Shown piece by piece: positions 24,824 through 33,285 of a stretch of 64,000 bases of DNA. The translations under genes were made by a program, and so were the position numbers. The notes under the pieces were generated by a model. It was not told where the DNA came from. It saw only the letters and a program-made list of their open reading frames with translations, and did not search any database. Position 1 is the stretch's first letter; the number at the start of each line of letters is the position of its first letter. The stretch is from Paenibacillus kobensis NBRC 15729 (GTDB lineage: Bacteria; Bacillota; Bacilli; Paenibacillales; Paenibacillaceae): assembly GCF_004000825.1 (NCBI RefSeq), contig NZ_BILZ01000007.1, forward strand, positions 62,001 to 126,000, in the 5' to 3' direction.

Positions 24824-26269
24824 ATGGGACATCCGACTATTTATCCGACGGGGACGACCGTCTACAACCCTGAGAAAGCATGGGGCGGCTATACGATTTT
24901 TCAGGCGGCTGATCAAGGCGCGCTGCTGATCGATATGAGCGGTAAGGAAGTGCATCTGTGGAAAGGACTTCGCGGCTTCCCGAACAAAATTTTGCCGGGC
25001 GGCTTCGTCATCGGCAGCACGAAGGAACGCGATCCGAAATACGGCTTCCAAGACGAGGCGAATCTTGTGCAAGTCGACTGGGACGGCAATATCGTCTGGA
25101 AGTTCGACCGTTACGAATTTATCGAGGACCCGGACAACGAGCCGCAGTGGATGGCGCGGGCGCATCATGACTACCAGCGCGCAGGCAATCCGGTAGGCTA
25201 CTATGCGCCAGGACAGGAGCCCCGCACGAATGGTGGCAACACGCTTATTTTGGCACACAAAAACGTACATAAGCCCGAAATTTCGGATAAGCTGCTGCTG
25301 GACGATACGATCATCGAAGTGGACTGGGATGGCAACATCGTCTGGGAATGGGCGGTCAGCGACCACTTCCATGAGCTCGGCTTCGACGAGAACGCGAAGA
25401 ACGTTCTGTTCCGCGATCCGAACAGCCGCTCGTTCGGCCATGATACCGGCGGCGACTGGATGCACATCAACTCGATGTCCGAGGTTGGTCCGAACAAGTT
25501 CTACGATGCCGGCGATGAGCGGTTCCATCCGGAGAACATTATCTGGGATGCCCGCGAATCGAACATTATCGCGATTATTGATAAGAAGACCGGCAACATC
25601 GTCTGGAAGCTCGGTCCCGACTATTCGTTGCCGGAAGTGAAGCATCTGGGCTGGATTATCGGCCAGCATCACGCGCACATCATCCCGAAAGGATTGCCGG
25701 GTGAAGGCAATCTGCTCGTATTCGACAACGGCGGATGGGCCGGCTATGGTGCGCCGAATCCGGCATCGCGGTATGGCCAGAAGAATGCAGTGCGCGACCA
25801 CTCCCGCATTCTGGAGATTAATCCGGTAACGCTCGAGATTGAATGGCAGTATACGCCGACGGAAGCGGGCTTCCAAGCGCCGCTCGACTCGTACCGGTTC
25901 TACAGCCCGTACATCAGCTCCGCGCAGCGTCTGCCGAACGGCAACACGCTCATTACGGAAGGAGCCGATGGCCGCCTGTTCGAAGTAACAAGCGAGCATG
26001 AGCTGGTGTGGGAATATATCTCGCCTTACAAAAATAAACGGAACGCGAACATGGTCTACCGTTCGTACCGGGTGCCTTACGAGTGGATTCCGCAGCTCGA
26101 TAAACCGGTCGAGAAGGCGATCAAGCCGCTCGATATCGCAAGCTTCCGCGTGCCGGGCGCAGCGGGTACGGGGGCGGATACGGTTGTGGAAATCGCCGGC
26201 GCGTTCTCCTATGAGGACGGGGCGCTGTGCGTAGCACGCACGGACGAGAACCCGAACGACAATTCGTGA
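24824..26269 (+). CDS. Arylsulfotransferase (ASST)-family protein, no signal peptide
   Basis: A 481-residue beta-propeller protein of the ASST family, which transfers sulfate between phenolic compounds through a sulfo-histidine. Repeated blades show V/E-VDWDGNIVWxx (e.g. VQVDWDGNIVWKF, EVDWDGNIVWEW). Candidate catalytic histidines are in GDWMHINSM, GQHHAHIIP and RDHSRILEI. Unlike Gram-negative periplasmic ASST there is no signal peptide, so it should be cytosolic. AAGGAG lies 8 nt before the ATG. It lies between marR and a sulfonate/nitrate/taurine-type ABC transporter on one strand, suggesting import and desulfation or sulfate exchange of an aromatic sulfate; the donor is unknown. Confidence 0.8.
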   Translation: MGHPTIYPTGTTVYNPEKAWGGYTIFQAADQGALLIDMSGKEVHLWKGLRGFPNKILPGGFVIGSTKERDPKYGFQDEANLVQVDWDGNIVWKFDRYEFIEDPDNEPQWMARAHHDYQRAGNPVGYYAPGQEPRTNGGNTLILAHKNVHKPEISDKLLLDDTIIEVDWDGNIVWEWAVSDHFHELGFDENAKNVLFRDPNSRSFGHDTGGDWMHINSMSEVGPNKFYDAGDERFHPENIIWDARESNIIAIIDKKTGNIVWKLGPDYSLPEVKHLGWIIGQHHAHIIPKGLPGEGNLLVFDNGGWAGYGAPNPASRYGQKNAVRDHSRILEINPVTLEIEWQYTPTEAGFQAPLDSYRFYSPYISSAQRLPNGNTLITEGADGRLFEVTSEHELVWEYISPYKNKRNANMVYRSYRVPYEWIPQLDKPVEKAIKPLDIASFRVPGAAGTGADTVVEIAGAFSYEDGALCVARTDENPNDNS

Positions 26270-26299
26270 TTTTATTTTAACGCTTAGGGGTTGATAGCT

Positions 26300-27349
26300 A
26301 TGTTGACACGGAATCGTAAATGGACGTTTGGTTTGCTGCTTGCAGCATTGCTCGTTGTAACGGCTATGTTGTCGGGCTGCGGCTCGAAGGACGGCAAGGA
26401 GGAGAGCGCTGCTGCATCAGGCGGCGCTCAGGAGGGGCAGGATCGAATCTCGGTCAAAATCGCAGATATTTTGACGAACCCGGTGTTCCGGGTGGCGAAG
26501 AGCAAAGGCTTCTTCGAGAAGTACGGCATCGATGCGGATCTGGTGACGTTCGCAACGCCTGCCGAGGGCATTAACTCGTTGTTCATCAAGCAGGTAGACG
26601 TTGCGTACGGCGCTGATTTTCCAATCCTGAACGCAGCGGGCAAGGGAGATTATTCGATCTTCGCGACGACAGGGACGGGGCTTAGCGATAAGAGTGCGGC
26701 AAATTGGAAGCTGTTCGTGGGCAAAGATGTCCAGCAGGCGTCCGATTTGAAGGGCAAGACGGTAAGCACGCTTCGCGGCACGTTTATCTCCTACCTGTGG
26801 GACGATTATTTATCGTCGAACGGACTGACATTGGATGATGTGAAGGTCGTGGGCCAAGGCGGTAACGACGAAGCGTATGTCGCGCTGAAGAAAGGCGAGA
26901 TTGACGCGGTGTGGGTGTTGGGTGCGGCTATGACCGAGAAGTTCGCAGCCATTGAGGGCGTTCATGAGCTGACCGACATGTCGAAGACGAATGTGCGCAC
27001 GGGCGGCGATCTGATCGTACCGACGACGCTTGTGAAGGAGCATCCGGCTGCACTGGCGAACTTCGTCCGCGCGCTGGAAGAATCGTCGCAATTCATTGCG
27101 TCGAATCCGGATGAAGTGGCCGACATTTTGTACAAAGAAGTGAAACAGCCGAAGGATGCGACGCTGAAGGATTTGCCGGCGCTTAATTGGTCGGTCGGCT
27201 TCTCGCAGGAAGCGTTCGACAGCCTGAACAAGCAGAAGCAGTATATGGTGGAGAACGGCATTATCGAGAAAGATTTTAATCTGGCGGACAAAATCGTGCT
27301 CGACGCCGTCAAGGAAGCGGTCCCAGACCGCGTCACGTACACGAAATAA
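26300..27349 (+). CDS. ABC transporter substrate-binding lipoprotein, SsuA/TauA/NMT1-like
   Basis: A 349-residue lipoprotein with lipobox MLSGC after a hydrophobic signal. The mature part follows the sulfonate/nitrate/taurine/thiamine-precursor binding fold: VFRVAKSKGFFEKYGIDADLV, INSLFIKQVDVAYGADFPILNA, KTVSTLRGTFISYLWDDYL and KKGEIDAVWVLG. ATG 26300 was taken over a TTG nine bases earlier. It comes 31 bp after the ASST-like gene and just before its ATPase, so it is the receptor for whatever the locus handles; an aromatic sulfate or sulfonate is the best contextual guess. Confidence 0.85.
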   Translation: MLTRNRKWTFGLLLAALLVVTAMLSGCGSKDGKEESAAASGGAQEGQDRISVKIADILTNPVFRVAKSKGFFEKYGIDADLVTFATPAEGINSLFIKQVDVAYGADFPILNAAGKGDYSIFATTGTGLSDKSAANWKLFVGKDVQQASDLKGKTVSTLRGTFISYLWDDYLSSNGLTLDDVKVVGQGGNDEAYVALKKGEIDAVWVLGAAMTEKFAAIEGVHELTDMSKTNVRTGGDLIVPTTLVKEHPAALANFVRALEESSQFIASNPDEVADILYKEVKQPKDATLKDLPALNWSVGFSQEAFDSLNKQKQYMVENGIIEKDFNLADKIVLDAVKEAVPDRVTYTK

Positions 27350-27362
27350 GGAGGGGGACGCG

Positions 27363-28157
27363 ATGTCTCAGACTGCACGCGCCGCGGCAAGCGGTACGAA
27401 TGCCATTACGATCGAACGGCTGAACAAAAGCTACGCCGCGCCGGCGAAGAAGGGCGAAGTCCACTATATTATCCAGGACGTCGATTTAACGATTAAGGGC
27501 GGTGAGTTTTTCGTTCTGCTCGGACCGAGCGGCTGCGGCAAGTCGACGCTGCTCAACATGATCGCCGGCTTCGTCTCGAAGTCGGGAGGCAAGCTTCAGA
27601 TCGGCAACGTCGATGTCGACAAGCCGGGAGCCGATCGCGCGGTCGTATTCCAGCAGGCTGATTCATCGCTGTTCCCTTGGCTGACGGTACGCCAGAACGT
27701 CGAGTTCGGGCTGAAGATGAAAGGGATGCCGAAAGCTCAGCGGGGCGTTGTCTCGGAGAAATATATTAAGATGGTCGGCTTGGCCGGCCATGAGCGCAAG
27801 TTCCCGAGGGAGCTGTCCGGCGGCATGAAGCAGCGGGTGCAGCTTGCGCGCGTGCTCGCGAACGATCCGGCGATTCTGCTCATGGATGAACCGTTCGGCG
27901 CATTGGATGCGATGACCCGGCGGACGATGCAGAAGGAACTGAGCAGCATTTGGCGGGAGACGGGCAAGACGGTCATCTTCGTGACGCATGATATTCAAGA
28001 AGCACTGCTGCTCGGACAACGGATCGGCATCATGTCGGCAGGTCCATCGTCCAACATTTCGCATATCTACGATGTGCCGTTCGCTTATCCGCGGGATATA
28101 TCGTCTCAAGAGTTCCATGAGCTCGACCGGACGATTCAGGCGCACTTCGATCATTAA
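27363..28157 (+). CDS. ABC transporter ATP-binding protein, SsuB/TauB-like
   Basis: A 264-residue importer ATPase: Walker A GPSGCGKST, Q-loop VVFQQADSSLFPWLTV, signature LSGGMKQRVQLARVL, Walker B LLMDEPFGALDAMTRR and switch VTHDIQEAL. The EPFGALDAMTR form is typical of the nitrate/sulfonate/taurine group. AGGAGGGGG lies 5 nt before the ATG, 14 bp after the lipoprotein gene and 18 bp before the permease, so the three are cotranslated neighbours. Confidence 0.92.
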   Translation: MSQTARAAASGTNAITIERLNKSYAAPAKKGEVHYIIQDVDLTIKGGEFFVLLGPSGCGKSTLLNMIAGFVSKSGGKLQIGNVDVDKPGADRAVVFQQADSSLFPWLTVRQNVEFGLKMKGMPKAQRGVVSEKYIKMVGLAGHERKFPRELSGGMKQRVQLARVLANDPAILLMDEPFGALDAMTRRTMQKELSSIWRETGKTVIFVTHDIQEALLLGQRIGIMSAGPSSNISHIYDVPFAYPRDISSQEFHELDRTIQAHFDH

Positions 28158-28174
28158 GCAGGAGGTATCCCGGT

Positions 28175-28951
28175 ATGAACATTCTCAAATCCAAATGGGT
28201 GACGCTGCTCATCCTATGGGCGGCGGGTGCCGTCATCTGGCAGACTGCGGCACTGGCCTACGGACCGGAAATAATACCAGGTCCTGCCGATACGTTCCGA
28301 GGCGCCAAGGAGCTTCTAAGCGACGGATCGCTCGTCCGGTATATCGGTATCAGCTTCTACCGCGTATTCATCGGCTGGGCGCTCGGCAGCTTGATCGCCA
28401 TTCCGATCGGGCTTATCATCGGCAAAGTATCGGCAATCCGGGTGTTCGCGGAGCCGTTCCTGAACTTTATCCGCTTCATCCCGCCGATCGCGTTCATTAC
28501 GCTCTTCCTCGTCTGGTTCGGCATTGGCGAGCAGTCGAAAATCGCACTCATACTATACGCGACGCTGTTCATCGTCATTATGAATACGCTGACTGGCGTG
28601 CTAGCGGTCGAAGAGGACAAAATCCGTGCGGCAAGAAGCATGGGCGCTTCCGAGTGGCAAATTTTGCTTCATGTCGTGATTCCAGCGACGACGCCTTATA
28701 TCTTCACGGGCATCCGACTTGCGATGGGCACGTCGTATATGGCGATTATCGGTGCCGAGATGATTGCGGCGAACGAAGGCGTCGGATTCCTCATCTGGAA
28801 CTCCCGGTTGTTCTTCCGTACGGACTGGATCTTCGTCGGACTGATCAGCCTCGGCTTAATGGGCTTCGTCACTGACCGGCTCGTCGGCTTGCTTGGACGC
28901 AGACTGCTGTTCCGTTATGGCGTCATTAGCTCGGGACCGATTCGGAGATAG
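28175..28951 (+). CDS. ABC transporter permease, SsuC/TauC-like
   Basis: A 258-residue membrane permease with about six transmembrane helices. The EAA loop reads DKIRAARSMGASEWQILLHVVIPATTPYIFTG. The late segment TSYMAIIGAEMIAANEGVGFLIWNSR is typical of taurine/sulfonate permeases. AGGAGGT lies 9 nt before the ATG. It is the last gene of the marR operon and is followed by a perfect bidirectional terminator. Confidence 0.92.
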   Translation: MNILKSKWVTLLILWAAGAVIWQTAALAYGPEIIPGPADTFRGAKELLSDGSLVRYIGISFYRVFIGWALGSLIAIPIGLIIGKVSAIRVFAEPFLNFIRFIPPIAFITLFLVWFGIGEQSKIALILYATLFIVIMNTLTGVLAVEEDKIRAARSMGASEWQILLHVVIPATTPYIFTGIRLAMGTSYMAIIGAEMIAANEGVGFLIWNSRLFFRTDWIFVGLISLGLMGFVTDRLVGLLGRRLLFRYGVISSGPIRR

Positions 28952-28979
28952 CAGGAAGGACTTCATACAAATGAAACAA

Positions 28980-29029
28980 AAAGCCCGGCCTCTCTGAACT
29001 GCTGCTGCAGTTCGGAGAGGCCGGGCTTT
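28980..29029. terminator. Strong bidirectional terminator
   Basis: A 20-bp near-perfect stem AAGCCCGGCCTCTCTGAACT / AGTTCgGAGAGGCCGGGCTT with an 8-base loop, A-rich on the left and TTATTTTAATT on the right. It lies between the convergent ABC operon and aminopeptidase gene. Confidence 0.95.
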
Positions 29030-29036
29030 ATTTTAA

Positions 29037-30269
29037 TTAAAACGCCCAGTTGCCCTTGCGGAAGATCGGCTCGGTAGTGCCGTCCGCCAGAATGCCATCG
29101 ATATCCATTTCGGGGGAGCCGATCATGAAGTCGACGTGCGTAATGCTGGAATTGACGCCGGCTGCGACGAGCTCTTCCGGCGACATTTTTTTGCCGCCTT
29201 CTACGTTGAATGCATACCCGCTTCCGATTGCGAGATGATTCGATGCGTTCTCGTCGAACAGCGTGTTGTAGAACAGAATGTTCGACTCGGAGATCGGCGA
29301 ATGATGCGGGACGAGCGCGACTTCGCCGAGATAGTGCGAGCCCTCGTCCGTATTCACGAGCTGCTCGAGAATTTCGCCGCCTTGTTCTGCTTCGGTGTTC
29401 ACGATCCGGCCGTTCTCGAACGTGATCTTGAATCCGTCAATAATATTGCCGCCGTAGCTGAGCGGTTTCGTGCTCGATACGTAACCATTTACTCCGTTGC
29501 GGTAAGGGACGGTGAACACTTCTTCCGTCGGCATGTTCGCCATGAACGGCACATCGTCCTTGTTCTCGCTGGCTGCGCCGACCCATAAATGCTTCTCTGG
29601 AAGCTCAATCGTCAAGTCGGTGCCAGGAGCGCGGTAATGCAGCTTCGCGTACCGTTTCTCGTTCAGAATGTGCACTTTCGCATGAAGGTTCTCGTTATGT
29701 GCAGTCCACGCTTGTACCGGATCAGGCGTGTTCAGGCGTACCGACTCAAAGATGGCATTCCACAGCTTGTCGACGGCCTCGTCGGCAGGCGCGTCCGGGA
29801 ACACTTTCGCTGCCCATGCTTGCGATGCGGCGGCGACGACCGTCCAGCTGTTCTGGTCCGATTGTACGGCACGGCGGTAATATTGCAGCGCTTCTCCGGA
29901 TGCTTTCTGGAAATTGCCGATTCGAGCCGGCGAGATGCCTTTGAGCAGGTCAGGACTCGAGGATACGACGGCGATGAACGCCGCCCCGCGGTCGACGAAC
30001 GCGTTCCGTTTCAGCCGTTCGTACTCCGGATATTCGGTAAAGATGCGATCGGCCGCTTTCTCGTATTTGAGCCGGGAGGTCACATCGTCCGTCCATTCCA
30101 TATGGACGTTGGCTGCGCCAACCTCATAGGCCTGGGCTGCAATTAGGCGGCCCAATTCCGCTTGGTCTATGGAGCAGGTTACGAATACCTCTTGTCCTTG
30201 CTGGACGTTCACGCCGACCTTGATGATCAACTCTGCGTATTGTTCTAGCTTCTGCGCTGGAATTGGCAT
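29037..30269 (-). CDS. M29-family aminopeptidase (AmpS/AmpT-like)
   Basis: A 410-residue cytosolic metallo-aminopeptidase. Conserved parts include MPIPAQKLEQYAELIIKVGVNVQQGQEVFV at the N-terminus, TDLTIELPEKHLWVGA, MPTEEVFTVPYRNGVNGYV, and the metal-site stretch GGEILEQLV...LGEVALVPHHSPIS...LFDENASNHLAIGSGY. ATG 30269 is fixed by AGAGGAGG 8 nt upstream; the longer frame to 30443 reads into the intergenic repeats and is rejected. It probably recycles peptides. It is monocistronic and ends at the shared terminator. Confidence 0.9.
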   Translation of the reverse strand: MPIPAQKLEQYAELIIKVGVNVQQGQEVFVTCSIDQAELGRLIAAQAYEVGAANVHMEWTDDVTSRLKYEKAADRIFTEYPEYERLKRNAFVDRGAAFIAVVSSSPDLLKGISPARIGNFQKASGEALQYYRRAVQSDQNSWTVVAAASQAWAAKVFPDAPADEAVDKLWNAIFESVRLNTPDPVQAWTAHNENLHAKVHILNEKRYAKLHYRAPGTDLTIELPEKHLWVGAASENKDDVPFMANMPTEEVFTVPYRNGVNGYVSSTKPLSYGGNIIDGFKITFENGRIVNTEAEQGGEILEQLVNTDEGSHYLGEVALVPHHSPISESNILFYNTLFDENASNHLAIGSGYAFNVEGGKKMSPEELVAAGVNSSITHVDFMIGSPEMDIDGILADGTTEPIFRKGNWAF

Positions 30270-30378
30270 TCGAATTCCTCCTCTTGAATTGAAATTGAAG
30301 TAAGCTTGTTGTCGTGTTGCTGCCGTATAATCTATTGTAACGCTAATGAGCGAAATAATCGAATTCAACGCGAGGGTG

Positions 30379-30780
30379 GCGCTAACGACACATTTTGTTG
30401 TGTTAGGGGTGATCAAGTTGCACTGGCGGAGCGCTAACGACACACTTTGTTACGCCATCGGCGCTCAGGTGTCCCCGGTATGGCGCTAACGACACATTTT
30501 GTTACGCTATCAGCGTTCAGGTGTCCCTGGTATGGCGCTAACGACACACTTTGTTACGCTATCAGCGTTCAGGTGTCCTCGGCGGAGCGCTAACGACACG
30601 TTTTGTTACGCTAACGGCGCTCAGGTGTCCCCGGTATGGCGCTAACGACACATTTTGTTACGCTATCAGCGTTCAGGTGTCCCCGGCGGAGCGCTAACGA
30701 CACAATTTGTTACGCTAACGGCGCTCAGGTGTCCCTGGTATGGCGCTAACGACACACATTGTTACACTATCGGCGCTCAG
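30379..30780. repeat. 52-bp tandem repeat, eight units
   Basis: Units start GCGCTAACGACACA at 30379, 30431, 30483, 30535, 30587, 30639, 30691 and 30743, exactly 52 bp apart every time. Each continues TTTTGTTACGCTA-C-GCG-TCAGGTGTCC and ends in either GGTATG or GGCGGA. Units 2-7 are full length; 1 and 8 decay at the outer edge. There are no unique spacers, so it is not a CRISPR. It fills the gap between the divergent aminopeptidase and yjfB genes. Confidence 0.95.
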
Positions 30781-30865
30781 TACTTTGTTATAGGGAGTCT
30801 TCTTGCGGGTTGCTCCTATCGAATGCAGCGCTTTCTGCCGATATGTTGGTTAAGGAGGTGACATC

Positions 30866-31042
30866 ATGGATATTGGAGCATTGTCTATCGGAATGAATCA
30901 GGCAGGGCTTGGTCAAGCGGTAGGCATTCGGGTACTCAGCATGGTGAAGGATCAAGCGGAATCGAACGGCGCACAGTTGATCCAAATGATGCAGCAAGCG
31001 GCGCAGCCTCACCTCGGCAGCAAGCTTGATGTACGTGTATAA
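30866..31042 (+). CDS. yjfB: YjfB-family putative motility protein
   Basis: A 58-residue protein below most length cut-offs. It starts MDIGALSIGMNQAGLGQAVGI and ends LGSKLDVRV, matching the small YjfB family of Bacillales, which is annotated as putatively motility-linked. In this family the N-terminal MDI..LS..M and the C-terminal G..LDV.. are the conserved ends, with a helical middle (MVKDQAESNGAQLIQMMQQ). TAAGGAGGTG is 6 nt before the ATG, an excellent site. It stands alone after the 52-bp repeat array and before a long inverted repeat. No flagellar gene is nearby, so its role remains putative. Confidence 0.8.
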   Translation: MDIGALSIGMNQAGLGQAVGIRVLSMVKDQAESNGAQLIQMMQQAAQPHLGSKLDVRV

Positions 31043-31050
31043 GATCACTT

Positions 31051-31103
31051 AGGACAGCGGGACGTTAGACGGGTTTCCAATCCGGCTGACGTCCCGTTGT
31101 CCT
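31051..31103 (+). terminator. Long inverted repeat after yjfB
   Basis: AGGACaGCGGGACGT pairs with ACGTCCCGTtGTCCT around a 23-base loop that itself contains GGG-TTTCCAATCC. It begins 9 bp after the stop. There is no clear T run, so it may be a terminator or an RNA-stabilising hairpin. Confidence 0.6.
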
Positions 31104-31219
31104 GTTCGGGCAGGAACGAATATAGATGCTTGAACTGCCCGTCAACTTGTAACGTCTTGTCGAGTCATGTAAACTCGATGATAGACAATTACAACATTAG
31201 CGGCAGGAGATGGAGAAGG

Positions 31220-31933
31220 ATGAACGGCAGCGAAGTGAGCGGTAACCCTGCCTTTATTCAAGGAAACGGCACGTCGTCCAGGGGGAAAATATTAATTGTA
31301 ACGGCGGTCGATGCCGAACGTGAAGCGGTGCTTCGCGGGTTGGGACCGACAGACGAGTATGACGTCATCGCCGGAGGCGTCGGACCGGCGGCCGCTGCGG
31401 CGAGCAGCGCGGCTGCACTTGCTGCCGCCGCTGGCGAGTATAAGCTTGTCGTCAGCGCCGGCATTGGCGGGGGATTTCCCGGACGGGCGGAAATCGGCGA
31501 CATCGTTGTCTCGACCGGCATTGTCGCGGCTGATCTCGGTGCAGAGACGCCAGACGGCGCACGGTTCTTAAGCGTGGACGAGCTTGGCTTCGGCTCTGCG
31601 CGCGTCAATGTAGATGAAGCAGTGGCGTTCCGGCTCGTAGACGCGCTGCAAACGGCCGGCATGCGTGCCATAGCCGGCCAGGCATTGACGGTTTCGACGG
31701 CAACAGGTTCTGCGGAGCAGGCCGCCAGACTTGCCGCACGAGTGCCGAATGCGGCATCGGAAGGGATGGAAGGCTACGGCGTCGCGGTTGCCGCGAAGCT
31801 GGCAGGCGTTCCGGCGCTGGAGCTGCGCGCGATATCGAACGCAGTTGGGCCGCGTGACAAATCGGCTTGGCGGATTGGCGAAGCGCTCGCCAGCTTAACG
31901 AATGCTTGCAAACGATTGACGGAGGTGTTGTAA
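31220..31933 (+). CDS. mqnB: Futalosine hydrolase
   Basis: A 237-residue nucleosidase of the MqnB type, which splits futalosine to hypoxanthine and dehypoxanthinyl futalosine in the alternative menaquinone pathway. The phosphorylase-like fold is seen in LIVTAVDAEREAVLRGL, VIAGGVGPAAAAASSAA, LVVSAGIGGGF, EIGDIVVSTGIVAADLGAE, ASEGMEGYGVAVAAKLAGVPALELRAISN and VGPRDKSAWRI. ATG 31220 is supported by AGGAGA nine bases upstream; the longer frame back to 31097 runs into an inverted repeat. mqnD follows 4 bp after the stop codon, confirming the pathway. Confidence 0.92.
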   Translation: MNGSEVSGNPAFIQGNGTSSRGKILIVTAVDAEREAVLRGLGPTDEYDVIAGGVGPAAAAASSAAALAAAAGEYKLVVSAGIGGGFPGRAEIGDIVVSTGIVAADLGAETPDGARFLSVDELGFGSARVNVDEAVAFRLVDALQTAGMRAIAGQALTVSTATGSAEQAARLAARVPNAASEGMEGYGVAVAAKLAGVPALELRAISNAVGPRDKSAWRIGEALASLTNACKRLTEVL

Positions 31934-31937
31934 CATC

Positions 31938-32777
31938 ATGACTATGAACATCGCATTTTCACCTTGTCCGAACGACACATTCGTGTTCCACGCGCTGGCG
32001 CATGGAATCATTGAAGGTGCGCCGGAGCTGAACGTTACTTATGCGGACATTTATATTACGAATAAGTGGGCAGCGAAGGGCGAAGGTCCTGAGGTGCTCA
32101 AAATATCTTACGCGGCGCTGCCGTGGGTGTTGGACGAATATGCGCTGCTGCCTTGCGGCGGTGCGCTCGGACGCGGCTGCGGACCGCTCGTCCTGACGAA
32201 GGATGGCGGTGCAGAACCGGCAACGCTTGTCGGCAAACGGGTTGCAGTGCCGAGCGACCGCTCGACCGCGTACTTGCTGTTCCGCCTATGGGCGGCCCGC
32301 AATGTGGGCGGCGAACTCGACGTCGTCGTTATGCCGTTCCATGAGATTATGCCAGCAGTAAGAGACGGTAAGATCGACGCTGGACTTGTCATTCATGAGG
32401 CGAGATTCACGTATCCGTCCTATGGGCTGACGCTGATGCAAGATCTCGGCAGTTGGTGGGAGTCGGACACTGGTTTGCCGATTCCGCTAGGCGCCATTAT
32501 CGCGAAGCGTTCGCTCGACCTCAAGTCGATCGCAGGCTGGATTCGAGCTTCCGTCGAATACGCATGGGCGCATCCGGAAGCGTCCCAAGACTATGTCATG
32601 TGCCATGCTCAGGAGATGTCGCCGGACGTGGCGAAGCAGCATATCGAGCTGTACGTGAACGAGTTTACGAGAGATTTGGGCGAAGACGGCTATGCGGCGA
32701 TCCGGGCGTTGCTCGGTCGTGCTGCGGACGAGGGGCTTGTGCCTCGCATAGAGCCGGAGAAGTTGGAGTGGCGATAG
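31938..32777 (+). CDS. mqnD: 1,4-Dihydroxy-6-naphthoate synthase
   Basis: A 279-residue periplasmic-binding-fold enzyme converting cyclic dehypoxanthinyl futalosine to 1,4-dihydroxy-6-naphthoate. Typical MqnD strings are FSPCPNDTFVFHAL at the N-terminus, VLKISYAALPWVLDEYALLPCGGALGRGCGPLV, GKRVAVPSDRSTAYLLFRL, DAGLVIHEARFTYPSYGL and GLPIPLGAIIAKR. It directly follows mqnB with a GGAGG site inside the preceding stop region (ACGGAGGTG). Only these two pathway genes are here; mqnA/mqnC must be elsewhere. Confidence 0.93.
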   Translation: MTMNIAFSPCPNDTFVFHALAHGIIEGAPELNVTYADIYITNKWAAKGEGPEVLKISYAALPWVLDEYALLPCGGALGRGCGPLVLTKDGGAEPATLVGKRVAVPSDRSTAYLLFRLWAARNVGGELDVVVMPFHEIMPAVRDGKIDAGLVIHEARFTYPSYGLTLMQDLGSWWESDTGLPIPLGAIIAKRSLDLKSIAGWIRASVEYAWAHPEASQDYVMCHAQEMSPDVAKQHIELYVNEFTRDLGEDGYAAIRALLGRAADEGLVPRIEPEKLEWR

Positions 32778-32865
32778 CTGGAGCGGTTATAAAGGAAGAC
32801 CGATTTTCGTACTCGCATAACAGTAGAAGGATCGAAGTGATAATGCGGCAGGCTATCGTTCCCTT

Positions 32866-33061
32866 CATTGCATAATGTACAATCCATTGAGTCGGTAGGC
32901 TCTCTCAACGGACGTTTCATTGTAATCTGTACAACGAAAAATGGTCTTCACCGCCGAATGGCCTCGTTTTAGCCGAAAATCTGCGTTTTCTCATTGTATG
33001 AAGTACAACGAGCCTAACTTTTAGAACAGAAAGTCCGGATTTCGTTGTACATTTTGCAATG
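32866..33061. repeat. Dispersed ~196-bp four-box palindromic element, copy 2
   Basis: Boxes CATTGCATAATGTACAAT (32866), CATTGTAATCTGTACAACG (32918), CATTGTATGAAGTACAACG (32992) and CGTTGTACATTTTGCAATG (33043); start-to-start spacing is 52, 74 and 51 bp. This is the same order, motif and spacing as the element at 5794-5989. Confidence 0.75.
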
Positions 33062-33166
33062 AGGCTGATGTGTATAAGGATTAGGTAGGCTGCCTGTCTA
33101 AGAAAAGATGGCACGAAGATGTCGTACTGCCATCTCATTTAGGTTCGCGGGCACAGCCGCAATAAG

Positions 33167-33222
33167 CAACAAGCAACAAGAGCCATGCCTGCACCAGCAG
33201 GCGTGGCTCTTGTTGCTTGTTG
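33167..33222. terminator. Very long near-perfect hairpin
   Basis: CAACAAGCAACAAGAGCCA pairs exactly with TGGCTCTTGTTGCTTGTTG except at the loop edge, where CCTGC-acca-GCAGG continues the stem. It lies downstream of the minus-strand SLH gene and of mqnD, so it can terminate either side, although a clean T run is absent. Confidence 0.65.
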
Positions 33223-33285
33223 TATGGAGGAAGGGGCCGATCAACGATCGGCTCTGTTTATGACACCTAAGGGCGCGAGGGAGAG

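Noticed and set aside
24794-25999. Antisense 401-residue open frame inside the arylsulfotransferase-like gene
   Set aside because: It mirrors the codon structure of the real gene, has Arg/Val-rich composition typical of shadow frames and lacks a ribosome site or family motif.
30379-30780. Tandem array considered as a CRISPR
   Set aside because: The whole 52-bp unit is conserved with no variable spacers, and no cas genes are nearby.
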